DNA from: a virus
Direction: 5' to 3' (one strand)
Length of the DNA: 34,133 bases
IMG/VR virus record: IMGVR_UViG_3300047668_000825
Span: 1-34,133 of that record
The notes below the pieces were generated by a model. That model saw only the letters and a list, made by a program, of their open reading frames with translations. It was not told the DNA's origin and did not search any database. Each line of letters starts with the position of its first letter. Within the stretch, counting starts at the first letter, position 1. A program made the position numbers and the translations under genes. Shown here piece after piece: positions 1-7,101 of the stretch.

Positions 1-154
1 AAAGCGTACTTGGAGACAAACTAAGGAAGGGATGGTAGAGGTAATACGAGAAGCCCCGTCAGCAAGTTCTACACCTAGTATTCACGGAGACATAGAGCCT
101 TTTAAGTCGCCTATAGACGGCACTATCGTTAATACTCGCGCTCAGCTAAATGCA
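1..154. repeat. Left copy of the terminal redundancy
   Basis: Bases 1-154 are the same as 33980-34133 except at position 28 (A here, T at 34007). After the mismatch 126 bases match exactly. This shows that the molecule maps as a circle or is circularly permuted and that the window covers one genome length plus overlap. It is most simply an assembly overlap, but a true short direct terminal repeat cannot be excluded. The mismatch changes one codon (GAA/GAT, Glu/Asp) of the gene spanning the junction. Confidence 0.95.
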
Positions 155-352
155 CACAACACAAGGCACGGAGTCAGTAACGACCTTGACTCGCTTCGCG
201 CGCAGACGCAGAAATACTTGGCGTCGCGAGGGCAGGAACAAAAAAATTCAAAACAAGAGCGTATAAACACGCTAATAGAGATGTACGACCGTGCATCTAA
301 CCCAGATTTTAATAGAAATACGCAGTACCACGAAGACAACCAACTACAGTAG
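2..352 (+). CDS. Conserved small head-operon protein, 3' part (gene starts at 33975)
   Basis: This is the main part of a 118-aa gene whose first five bases lie at 33975-33979 at the other end of the window; joined across the junction it begins MAKRTWRQTK. An internal ATG at 32 is not the natural start. The segment IHGDIEPFKSPIDG followed by an N-[TR]-R-x-x-L-N-A-H motif resembles a family of small phage proteins encoded between portal/lysin and scaffold genes in many podovirus-like and siphovirus-like genomes; no biochemical role is known to me. The C-terminal half is polar and probably helical. The stop codon lies inside the ribosome-binding region of the scaffold gene, so the two are probably translationally linked. 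Function is unknown; a minor head or assembly role is inferred from position. Confidence 0.75.
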   Translation, partial: KRTWRQTKEGMVEVIREAPSASSTPSIHGDIEPFKSPIDGTIVNTRAQLNAHNTRHGVSNDLDSLRAQTQKYLASRGQEQKNSKQERINTLIEMYDRASNPDFNRNTQYHEDNQLQ

Positions 353-361
353 GAGTAGTAA
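341..361 (+). repeat. 21-bp translation-initiation repeat, copy 1
   Basis: A 21-bp sequence containing TACAGTAGGAGTAGTAA occurs identically at 341-361 and 3428-3448. In both places the next two bases are followed directly by an ATG (364 and 3451). It contains the Shine-Dalgarno core AGGAG. In this copy it overlaps the last codons and stop of the upstream gene; in the other it is intergenic. Confidence 0.85.
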
Positions 362-363
362 AT

Positions 364-1362
364 ATGCCATCAACAGAGCAAGTAGATTTAGAAGATAATG
401 AAGTCGTAGAAGAAGAAGATATACGGGATAGCATCGCAACCGCGTTTGACGAAGCAGTTGCAGACGATGACTCTGCGCCAGACGAAGTATCTGTCGATAC
501 GTCTTCTGCTGAAATCGTAACAGAAAAAGCACCGTTAGAACCCGCAGCCCAAGCTAGCGATGACTCAACTATTGATTCAGATGCTAAAGCTCCTGCGTCT
601 TGGACTCCTGCGGCCCGCGAAGAATGGGCTAACACACCCAAAACAGTGCAGGAGACTAGCCACAAACGTGAAAGAGAGATGCAGAGCGTAATGCAAGAAT
701 CGGCCCATGCGCGTCAGCATATGAACGCTTTTTCTAATATGATTCAACCTTTTCAGCCTATGTTTCAGGCTCAAGGTGTACGAGACCCTATGCAGGGTGT
801 TTATGATGTACTTCAAACTTCTGCAAAGCTACAAGGCGGCACTCCTGCGGTAAAAGCTGCGACTATGGCTCAGTTAATTAAACAATTTGGCGTAAGCATA
901 ACTGACCTAGACAACGAGCTAGTAGGAAACCCAATACAAGATAATACGCCGCCGCAAGACCCACGGTTCGCGCAGTTATCCGAACAAGTAGCGGGTATGC
1001 AAAGTTATTTTAACCACCAAAACCAATCGGCTCAAAATGACGTCAACACTGAGACTAACGCGTTTTTAACTGAAAACGAATTCGCAAACGATCTACGCCA
1101 GACTATGGCTGATTTTATGGACCAAGCAAGCAATCAAAATCAACGGCTAAGTTTAGACGAAGCCTATCAGCGCGCTATAGCCACACGTCCTGACATACAA
1201 GAAATACTCAGCAACCGTAAAAAAGTTGACTCGGCAGGCAGAAATGTTCGACGAGCGCGCGGCGCAGGAGTAGCGATACCCATATCTAGTGACGGTTCAG
1301 GCGTTACGCCTCCTCCGGTAAATTTGCGCGCGGCTATTGCAGACGCGTTCGATAATGGCTAG
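364..1362 (+). CDS. Scaffolding protein
   Basis: 332 aa. Scaffolding proteins direct procapsid assembly around the portal and are absent from the mature head. The N-terminal ~75 residues are strongly acidic (VVEEEDIRD and similar runs). The middle has a helical, Met/Gln-rich region (HARQHMNAFSNMIQPFQPMF) typical of phage scaffolds next to podovirus-type capsid genes. The C-terminus has a basic cluster (residues ~285-300, NRKK...RRARG), then a short helix ending DAFDNG. Basic helical C-termini bind coat protein in the P22 scaffold; the same role here is inference. The start has AGGAG eight bases upstream. It lies directly before the capsid gene, as expected. Confidence 0.8.
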   Translation: MPSTEQVDLEDNEVVEEEDIRDSIATAFDEAVADDDSAPDEVSVDTSSAEIVTEKAPLEPAAQASDDSTIDSDAKAPASWTPAAREEWANTPKTVQETSHKREREMQSVMQESAHARQHMNAFSNMIQPFQPMFQAQGVRDPMQGVYDVLQTSAKLQGGTPAVKAATMAQLIKQFGVSITDLDNELVGNPIQDNTPPQDPRFAQLSEQVAGMQSYFNHQNQSAQNDVNTETNAFLTENEFANDLRQTMADFMDQASNQNQRLSLDEAYQRAIATRPDIQEILSNRKKVDSAGRNVRRARGAGVAIPISSDGSGVTPPPVNLRAAIADAFDNG

Positions 1363-1447
1363 TATCTCAATACCAAATTACGAAAGTATGTAGCCCCACG
1401 TTAACAGCGAGCGAAAGCCCACGCTAAAACGAGGCGAGACTTAGTAG

Positions 1448-1496
1448 TTAGATACCGTGCAAACCCCACGCCTGTGGCGAGGTTTAAACTATCTAA
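1448..1496 (+). promoter_or_regulatory. Nested hairpin in the capsid-gene leader
   Basis: The 185-base gap before the capsid ATG holds a three-tier inverted repeat: outer arms TTAGATA (1448-1454) and TATCTAA (1490-1496), middle arms AAACC (1461-1465) and GGTTT (1481-1485), and an apical CCAC-GCCT-GTGG stem (1466-1477). A copy of GTTTAAAC (1482-1489) lies on its 3' side. Just upstream, CCCACG occurs twice more (1395 and 1418 regions). It has no U-tract, so it is not a standard terminator. A leader RNA structure that stabilises or regulates capsid mRNA is the likeliest reading. Confidence 0.5.
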
Positions 1497-1547
1497 GGTA
1501 ACGTAACATCTACTTTACTTTAATTCTAATTATTGGAGGTTCGCCTA

Positions 1548-2510
1548 ATGGCTTTCCCAAATGTTTCCGACATCATAGCGACTACTATTGAAAGTCGTAC
1601 CAAGAAAATTGCGGATAATGTAACTGATAATAACGCCCTTCTTAAAAAGATGAGCATGGCCGGTAGAATCAAGACGATTTCCGGTGGCTCTAAGATTTTT
1701 GAAGAACTGTCGTTTGCTGAAAACAGCAACGCAGGGTGGTATTCTGGTTACGATCTGCTTCCTGTAGGTATTTCTGACGTAATAAGCGCAGCTGAATTTG
1801 AACTCAAGCAAGCTGCCGTTCCGGTCGTTATTTCTGGCCTTGAAATGCTACAGAACAGCGGCAAAGAGCAAATGATTGATTTGCTTGAAGCGCGTATCAG
1901 TGTGGCTGAATCCACGCTATCTAACCTTATTTCTGCTGCTTTGTACTCAGACGGTACAGGTTCAGGCGGTAAAGAAATTACAGGACTAGACTTAGCAGTA
2001 CCTGTAGACCCAACTACTGGCACGTATGGCGGTATAGACAGGGCTACATACACATTCTGGCGTTCTAAAGTCTCAACTCTCGGTCTTACCGCAAGCACTG
2101 TTCAAGCGGGTATGAACGGACTTTGGGCACAACTTGTTCGCGGAAGCGATATGCCTGATTGTATAATTATGGATAACAGTATGTGGGAAATTTACGTTGC
2201 GTCGCTACAAGCGCAGCAAAGATTCCACCAAGCTGAAGTCGGTGATTCAGGTTTCCCAACGCTTAAATTCATGGCTACTGACGTCATACTTGACGGCGGA
2301 ATAGGTGGTAATGCTACTAGCAAAACTGCGTATTTCCTTAATAGTAAGTACCTCAAGTACCGTCCTCACGCTTCGCGCAATATGGTTCCTTTGAGTCCTA
2401 ACCGTCGCTACGCTACCAACCAAGATGCTGAAGTCCAGATTTTAGCTTGGGCGGGCAACTTAACTTCTAACGGCGCGCAGTTCCAAGGCCGCTTAATAGA
2501 TAACACATAA
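1548..2510 (+). CDS. Major capsid protein
   Basis: 320 aa, a usual length for an HK97-fold coat protein. It follows the scaffold gene and the sequence resembles a family of phage major capsid proteins: an N-terminal segment with NALLKKM, then a region around residues 95-150 (SGLEMLQNSGKEQ, LLEARI..AESTL, SDGTGSGGKEITGL) and GGIDRATYTFWRSK, which are characteristic of those coats. I chose the ATG at 1548, after GGAGG at 1535-1539, over the in-frame TTG at 1533, because MAFPNV begins where relatives begin and the spacing is right. A structured leader precedes it and a terminator lies one gene downstream at 3044, so this short unit may be transcribed strongly on its own. Confidence 0.9.
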   Translation: MAFPNVSDIIATTIESRTKKIADNVTDNNALLKKMSMAGRIKTISGGSKIFEELSFAENSNAGWYSGYDLLPVGISDVISAAEFELKQAAVPVVISGLEMLQNSGKEQMIDLLEARISVAESTLSNLISAALYSDGTGSGGKEITGLDLAVPVDPTTGTYGGIDRATYTFWRSKVSTLGLTASTVQAGMNGLWAQLVRGSDMPDCIIMDNSMWEIYVASLQAQQRFHQAEVGDSGFPTLKFMATDVILDGGIGGNATSKTAYFLNSKYLKYRPHASRNMVPLSPNRRYATNQDAEVQILAWAGNLTSNGAQFQGRLIDNT

Positions 2511-2537
2511 GCATAGCTAAAGGGCTAGGGGTAAATT

Positions 2538-3038
2538 ATGAGTGATTATAAAGTTATAGACGGGTTTATCGGCACGCAGGCTATTGACAACAATAGCGCT
2601 ACGCAGCTGCATGACTTGGGTCACTGTGTGAGAGCACAAGACCACGCTACCACTGCATACGGTGAAGGCGAGTTTATCTACCTAAAAGGCTTAGCGGCTA
2701 CAGCGGTAGGGTCAGTAGTACGGTACGCAACAGTTAGCTGGATTACTAAGCTAGCGGTTGCTGACGACAAAGGACCAATTGCGTGCGCGATGGCTGCTAC
2801 GGTAGCTGGAGAGTACGGCTGGTACCAAATTTTTGGCACTGGCGTAGGCAAAGTGAAAACTGCTTTTGCGGACAACGCAAACTGCTATCTTACAGCTACA
2901 GCAGGGTCGCTTGACGACGCTGTAGTAGCTGGCGATAGAGTGCATAACTGCATAGGCGGTAGCGCTATTGGAACTCCATCCGCGGGACTAGCTCTTTTAG
3001 AGCTTAACTATCCGCATACGGATGACATAGCAGACTAG
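2538..3038 (+). CDS. Probable head decoration / capsid-associated protein
   Basis: 166 aa, directly after the major capsid gene with AGGGG six bases before the ATG. The protein is rich in Ala, Gly and Thr and predicted largely beta (for example EYGWYQIFGTGVG, residues ~93-105), with no signal peptide or membrane segment. The phrase GWYQIFG after a run of Ala/Val is often seen in small proteins encoded just behind phage coat genes. Position and composition suggest a minor capsid or decoration protein that sits on the head surface. The specific role is inferred, not shown by any catalytic motif. Confidence 0.55.
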   Translation: MSDYKVIDGFIGTQAIDNNSATQLHDLGHCVRAQDHATTAYGEGEFIYLKGLAATAVGSVVRYATVSWITKLAVADDKGPIACAMAATVAGEYGWYQIFGTGVGKVKTAFADNANCYLTATAGSLDDAVVAGDRVHNCIGGSAIGTPSAGLALLELNYPHTDDIAD

Positions 3039-3043
3039 AAAAG

Positions 3044-3066
3044 AGGGGCGAAAGCCCCTGTTTTTT
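3044..3066 (+). terminator. Rho-independent terminator after the capsid unit
   Basis: Stem GGGGC (3045-3049) and GCCCC (3054-3058) closed by a GAAA tetraloop, extended by an A-T pair, and followed after one G by six T (3061-3066). It lies just behind the decoration-protein stop and separates the capsid unit from the downstream late genes. Confidence 0.9.
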
Positions 3067-3097
3067 AACCCCATCGGCAATACGGTGTAAATAAGCT

Positions 3098-3424
3098 ATG
3101 TCGGCACTACTACAGCAAAATGGAAGTCCTATAACGGTAACAGACGGCACAGCTGCGCCAGATCACTACCATCAAGGGATTCCTTATGCTTCTGATACCG
3201 CGCTAGCGGTACACGATGCCGGCTCAATAGACCACTATCACCAAGGGCTACCTTATACTGCCGCAGGAAGACTTGCCGTAGCTATAGATGGCACCGTAGA
3301 TCATTTCGGCAGCGGCGCTGCCCCTTTCAATTCAGCAGGATTACTCGTTCTCGGCACTGGTGCCGTAGAACACTTTAATAGCGGCGTGCCTTATGACTCA
3401 TCAGGACGCGTAGCTAACGATTAA
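3098..3424 (+). CDS. Short repeat protein with H-x2-G-x-P units
   Basis: 108 aa built of four tandem ~23-residue units that begin DHYHQGIPY, DHYHQGLPY, DHFGSGAAPF and EHFNSGVPY, each followed by a Ser/Ala-Gly turn and a hydrophobic strand (LAV, LLVL). Histidine and aromatic residues recur at fixed places, which suggests a repeated beta-hairpin or metal/ligand-binding surface. It is the first gene after the terminator and stands before a structural protein gene. No domain of known function is recognised; a virion surface or tail accessory role is inferred from position. The ribosome-binding site is weak. Confidence 0.6.
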   Translation: MSALLQQNGSPITVTDGTAAPDHYHQGIPYASDTALAVHDAGSIDHYHQGLPYTAAGRLAVAIDGTVDHFGSGAAPFNSAGLLVLGTGAVEHFNSGVPYDSSGRVAND

Positions 3425-3427
3425 ACA

Positions 3428-3448
3428 CAACTACAGTAGGAGTAGTAA
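3428..3448 (+). repeat. 21-bp translation-initiation repeat, copy 2
   Basis: Exact copy of 341-361, here between the repeat-protein stop and the ATG at 3451. It contains AGGAG and ends two bases before the start codon. Confidence 0.85.
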
Positions 3449-3450
3449 CT

Positions 3451-4275
3451 ATGGAAGATAACGAAGGCTTTACCCAAGTAGCTATTGGCACAGAAGGCGC
3501 TAATCGCGCGTTTGCTAATGTCGAACAACAAAAACATGGCTTATTTGCACAGTTTTATATGCACCCAAAACAAAATGCTGTGATGACGCTTGAAAAAGGA
3601 CGTCCTATATACGATGAAACAGAGTATATACGTATTATTGTCCCGGGCGACAAAGCCTCAGTAGTCGAACGCCCGGTTAGAATGGGCAATCACCCTAACT
3701 CTGATAACGTAAAATTCGCTCAAGAATACGCGGCGTTTAAAACAAATAAAGAACAGCACGTAACTGGCACGCCGCTAAAACAGTGGCCTCCTATATCTCG
3801 CTCACAAGCGCTAGAAATGGAATATTTTAATGTACGTACAGTAGAGCAGCTAGCTGAGCTATCTGACGTACACACACAAAAATTTGCGGGGCTAGTTAGC
3901 CTACGCGAGTTAGCCAGACGTTTTATGCAACACGCCAACGCTATGGCTCCGTTAAGCCAGATGCAAGCTGCATTAGATGAAAGCACTAACGCAATTAACA
4001 CGCTAAATACACAGGTCCAAGCTCAAGCGGCAGAGTTAGCTTTGTTTAGAGCTGGCGAAAGCCGCGCTCCTGTTGCTACAGCAGCACCAGCAATTACCGT
4101 TGCACCTACACCTCCACCTACCGCAGCGGTAGTAGAAGATACTCAAGATTCAGACGGTTTGTATACGGATGACATCCTTCCGCTGCAAGAAACAGAAGAA
4201 ACAGAAGAAGCAGTTATTGTTGATGAAACAAAGCTAGCTAAGCCGGCAAAAAAACGGCGTCAAATAGCCAAATAG
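3451..4275 (+). CDS. Conserved structural-operon protein with basic C-terminal tail
   Basis: 274 aa. Residues 30-90 (FAQFYMHPKQNAV, GRPIYDETEYIRIIVPGDK) and 90-150 (QEYAAFKTNKEQHVTGTPL, ALEMEYFNVRTVEQLAEL, HTQKFAGL) match a widespread phage family found between coat and adaptor genes; its role is not established. Residues ~155-200 are a likely coiled coil. The last third is a Pro/Ala/Thr linker followed by an acidic stretch and a basic end, PAKKRRQIAK. That same end, with two changes, closes the ssDNA-binding-like protein encoded at 21869-22531. A virion or assembly role is inferred from position. Confidence 0.6.
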   Translation: MEDNEGFTQVAIGTEGANRAFANVEQQKHGLFAQFYMHPKQNAVMTLEKGRPIYDETEYIRIIVPGDKASVVERPVRMGNHPNSDNVKFAQEYAAFKTNKEQHVTGTPLKQWPPISRSQALEMEYFNVRTVEQLAELSDVHTQKFAGLVSLRELARRFMQHANAMAPLSQMQAALDESTNAINTLNTQVQAQAAELALFRAGESRAPVATAAPAITVAPTPPPTAAVVEDTQDSDGLYTDDILPLQETEETEEAVIVDETKLAKPAKKRRQIAK

Positions 4276-4282
4276 GTGACGT

Positions 4283-5029
4283 ATGGCAGTAACTAGGTTT
4301 GCCACGGTTAACACACTTGTTAACCGTGTAGCCACACAAGTAGGCTTAACACCTGTACCTGACGTATTTGCAGGTGATCCTGCGTTTATACAGCTTACTA
4401 GCCTGTTAACGACGGGCTTGCAAACTTTAATGGAAGACTACGTATGGCAAGAATTAGTACGTAGTTTCCAGCACGTAACTGGAGTAGGAGAAAACGGCGT
4501 AATAGCGCTGCCTGCTGATTTTGGTTACATGATCCCACAAACCGGATGGGAGCGTAGTGACAATGTACCGCTAATAGGTCCGTTGAGCGCACAAGAATGG
4601 ACCTACCTACTTGGGCGAAATCTTGTGAGTTCTACGATCTACGCTTCCTTTCGGTTTGACCAAGGTAGCTTGTACATTTTCCCTAACGCACCGGTACCTA
4701 CAGGCTTGAGCATTAATTTTGAGTATATATCTCGAAATTTAATTCAAATAGCTGGTACAACTCCCATAGAGTACACAGATGTCGCGGCTACAGCTGAAGA
4801 CATTGTAATGTTTCCTCCTAACCTAGTTACCGCGCAGTTAAAAATGTTGTTCTTAGAAGCTAAAGGGTTTGACAGCACTAAGGCTACTGACGCGTTTAAC
4901 TTAGCGTTAAATTCATGGATGGGAAAAGATAACAGCGGAGCTATTTTAAGCGCGTCAGGTATGCGTCGAGGGTTCCCTTTTCTAAACGCCTATAGAAACG
5001 CGCCTGACTCTGGGTACGGAGGCGTATAG
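4283..5029 (+). CDS. Head-tail adaptor / tail-completion protein
   Basis: 248 aa. The N-terminus (VNTLVNRVATQVGL, then SLLTTGLQTLMEDYVWQELVRSFQH) is a helical pattern found in phage connector-type proteins that dock under the portal, and the middle (GVIALPADFGYMIPQTGW, LSAQEW) is common to this family. It is followed by the tail nozzle-like gene with a one-base overlap (TAG/GTG at 5027-5031), so the two products probably assemble together. Start: ATG after AGGTGA. A gp4-like (P22) or gp11-like (T7) function is inferred from gene order and general pattern. Confidence 0.6.
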   Translation: MAVTRFATVNTLVNRVATQVGLTPVPDVFAGDPAFIQLTSLLTTGLQTLMEDYVWQELVRSFQHVTGVGENGVIALPADFGYMIPQTGWERSDNVPLIGPLSAQEWTYLLGRNLVSSTIYASFRFDQGSLYIFPNAPVPTGLSINFEYISRNLIQIAGTTPIEYTDVAATAEDIVMFPPNLVTAQLKMLFLEAKGFDSTKATDAFNLALNSWMGKDNSGAILSASGMRRGFPFLNAYRNAPDSGYGGV

Positions 5030-6657
5030 TGGGACTGCCCAACACACGCCGCGGACAACGCCAATCATCAACAGCTGCAACTATACCTGCGGCTATAATG
5101 GGCATAAATGCGTCTCAAGCGCTTGCGTCTATGGCGCCCGATGAATGTATATACAGCTATAACCTTTTAGCCCAAGACTTAGGTATGGTAGTGCGCGAAG
5201 GCTACGTAGAATGGGCAAATGGCTGGACAGGTGGGGTAGCAAAAACAGTAATAACATTTGAAGGCAACTCAACCGCAGACGATAAGCTGTTTATAGCTAA
5301 CGACGCGGGTATTTGGGACGTAACTACTGAGGGTACAACTGCGCCTACACAAGTTGTAACCTTTCCTTCTACAGCAGGAAATGCAGGTATATGCTCTTTT
5401 GTTAACTTTTCAAATGACGGTAACGCACGTTTTTTACTCGTATGTGACGGTGAAAATGGCTATTACCGTTGGACACAATCTACAAACACGTGGGTAAAGT
5501 ACACGATAGGCTCTGGTGCAAACCAAATAGCGGGCGTTGATCCTGCGCTATTTGATTTTGTAATGATATGGAAAGAGCGAGTATGGTTCATACAAAAAGG
5601 TTCAGCTAACGCATGGTACCTTGACGCAGGCGTGTTTGAAGGCACTGCGGCTAAATTCAATTTTGGCGCACAGTTCCGTTTTGGAGGCGCTTTAAAATCT
5701 TTACATAACTGGACACTAGACGGCGGAAGTGGAATTGACGATCATTTAGTTGCTATATCTTCAGCCGGTGACGTAATAGTGTACCAAGGAACAGACCCTT
5801 CTGACGCCACTAAATTTGGACTGATAGGCTCGTGGCAGGTAGGACAGTTACCCGCGGGCAATCGTATAGCAAGTGAGTTTTCTGGTGAGTTATACATCCT
5901 ATCTATACAAGGGATACTCCCAATGTCTGCGGTGTTAACAAGCGCAAACACTACTGACGCCGATATATACCTTACAGCTAACATATCTCCTTACATACGC
6001 ACGGTACTAACTGAAGAAATAAATTCATTTGGCTGGCATATACATATTCACCCAAAAGAGGGGGTGCTTTACGTAAACTCACCGCCCCGAGAGTCCTATG
6101 AACAGCTAGCGTTCACCTTATACTTTGGCAACAAAGCGTGGTCTATGGTGCGCGGGCTAGATAAAGCACATACCGGAAACTGGCAGGGCGATATATTTTG
6201 GACAGACATAACGCGCAATAAAATGTTTATACAGCGCGGCACAGTAGATAAAGTATATCTGGACCCCGCCACCGACGGACAGCCGTCAGCAATAACTTGG
6301 AATGTACTAACGTCATACCAATCTATGGGGCTGTCTCCAGCGACGTATAAACGTGTTCAGTATATACGCCCTATATTTTTATCTGGCGGAGTGCCCGCGT
6401 TTACTGTAGCTGCCCGATATGATTTCGACATAACAGAAATATCAGGTTCGCCTGCATACGGCATAGCTGGGTCAGGACTTTGGGACACAGCTATATGGAA
6501 CGAGTCGGTATGGGGCGGCGGCATAGAAACCACTGATAATCCCCGTGGCGCCAACGGGCTAGGTAGACATATAGCAGTAGCTTTAAAGGGTGTGTCTTCT
6601 GAAGCTACAACGCTTGCTGCATTTGACATAATATTCGACGAAGGCGGGCTAATGTAA
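5029..6657 (+). CDS. Tail nozzle / packaged-DNA stabilisation-like protein
   Basis: 542 aa, GTG start overlapping the previous stop by one base. The N-terminal region (MGINASQALASMAPDECIYSYNLL, split here as residues ~24-48, followed by GYVEWANGW) is characteristic of a podovirus family related to P22 gp10-type proteins, which form the tail hub or nozzle and hold packaged DNA in. The rest is repetitive beta strands with many Trp and Asn residues, as expected for a beta-propeller. No signal peptide or membrane segment is present. The neighbour upstream is the adaptor, matching the physical order in the virion. Assignment rests on family resemblance plus position. Confidence 0.6.
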   Translation: MGLPNTRRGQRQSSTAATIPAAIMGINASQALASMAPDECIYSYNLLAQDLGMVVREGYVEWANGWTGGVAKTVITFEGNSTADDKLFIANDAGIWDVTTEGTTAPTQVVTFPSTAGNAGICSFVNFSNDGNARFLLVCDGENGYYRWTQSTNTWVKYTIGSGANQIAGVDPALFDFVMIWKERVWFIQKGSANAWYLDAGVFEGTAAKFNFGAQFRFGGALKSLHNWTLDGGSGIDDHLVAISSAGDVIVYQGTDPSDATKFGLIGSWQVGQLPAGNRIASEFSGELYILSIQGILPMSAVLTSANTTDADIYLTANISPYIRTVLTEEINSFGWHIHIHPKEGVLYVNSPPRESYEQLAFTLYFGNKAWSMVRGLDKAHTGNWQGDIFWTDITRNKMFIQRGTVDKVYLDPATDGQPSAITWNVLTSYQSMGLSPATYKRVQYIRPIFLSGGVPAFTVAARYDFDITEISGSPAYGIAGSGLWDTAIWNESVWGGGIETTDNPRGANGLGRHIAVALKGVSSEATTLAAFDIIFDEGGLM

Positions 6658-7100
6658 TGTTTAGCTTTATACCCTTACAAGAGCGCCACTGGCCTTTAAT
6701 ACCCGATGAGGGGAAGCCTACACTAAGTGCAGGCACTAAGGGTATAGTAGCGGTTGATGAGGCTGAAAAGTTAATAGCCGCGTGTACTTTTGATAATTGG
6801 GCGTTTAATTCGTGCCAAATTCACATATACATAGCAAATCCGTTTGTACTAAAACACGGTTTTGCACAAGAAGTGTTTGAGTATGCGTTCAACACGTGTG
6901 GCAAAGGCATTGTTTTAGGTGTTACCGCAGCAGACAACTTAAAGGCATTAAAGTTTATTAAAAATATTGGGCTAACAGAGATATTTAGAATACCCGACGG
7001 TTACAAAGACGGGGTAGATTTTATATTAACTCAGTTACGCAAAGAAGATTGCCGGTGGATAAATCAAAATCCGCGTTTAAACGCTATAGGAGCAAATTAA
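6657..7100 (+). CDS. GNAT-like acyltransferase in the tail operon
   Basis: 147 aa, ATG overlapping the upstream TAA by one base. The fold pattern is that of a GNAT protein: an N-terminal strand (MFSFIPLQERHWPLI), a central strand-helix (CQIHIYIANPFVLKHGFAQEVFEYAF), and a late AADNLKALKFIKNIGL-type segment followed by a strand ending in FILTQL. The acetyl-CoA pyrophosphate-binding loop is not the usual R/Q-x-x-G-x-G/A; KHGFAQ stands in its place, so activity is uncertain. Genes of this type are often found in phage structural operons between tail and ejection genes. The target is unknown. Confidence 0.6.
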   Translation: MFSFIPLQERHWPLIPDEGKPTLSAGTKGIVAVDEAEKLIAACTFDNWAFNSCQIHIYIANPFVLKHGFAQEVFEYAFNTCGKGIVLGVTAADNLKALKFIKNIGLTEIFRIPDGYKDGVDFILTQLRKEDCRWINQNPRLNAIGAN

Positions 7101-7101
7101 G

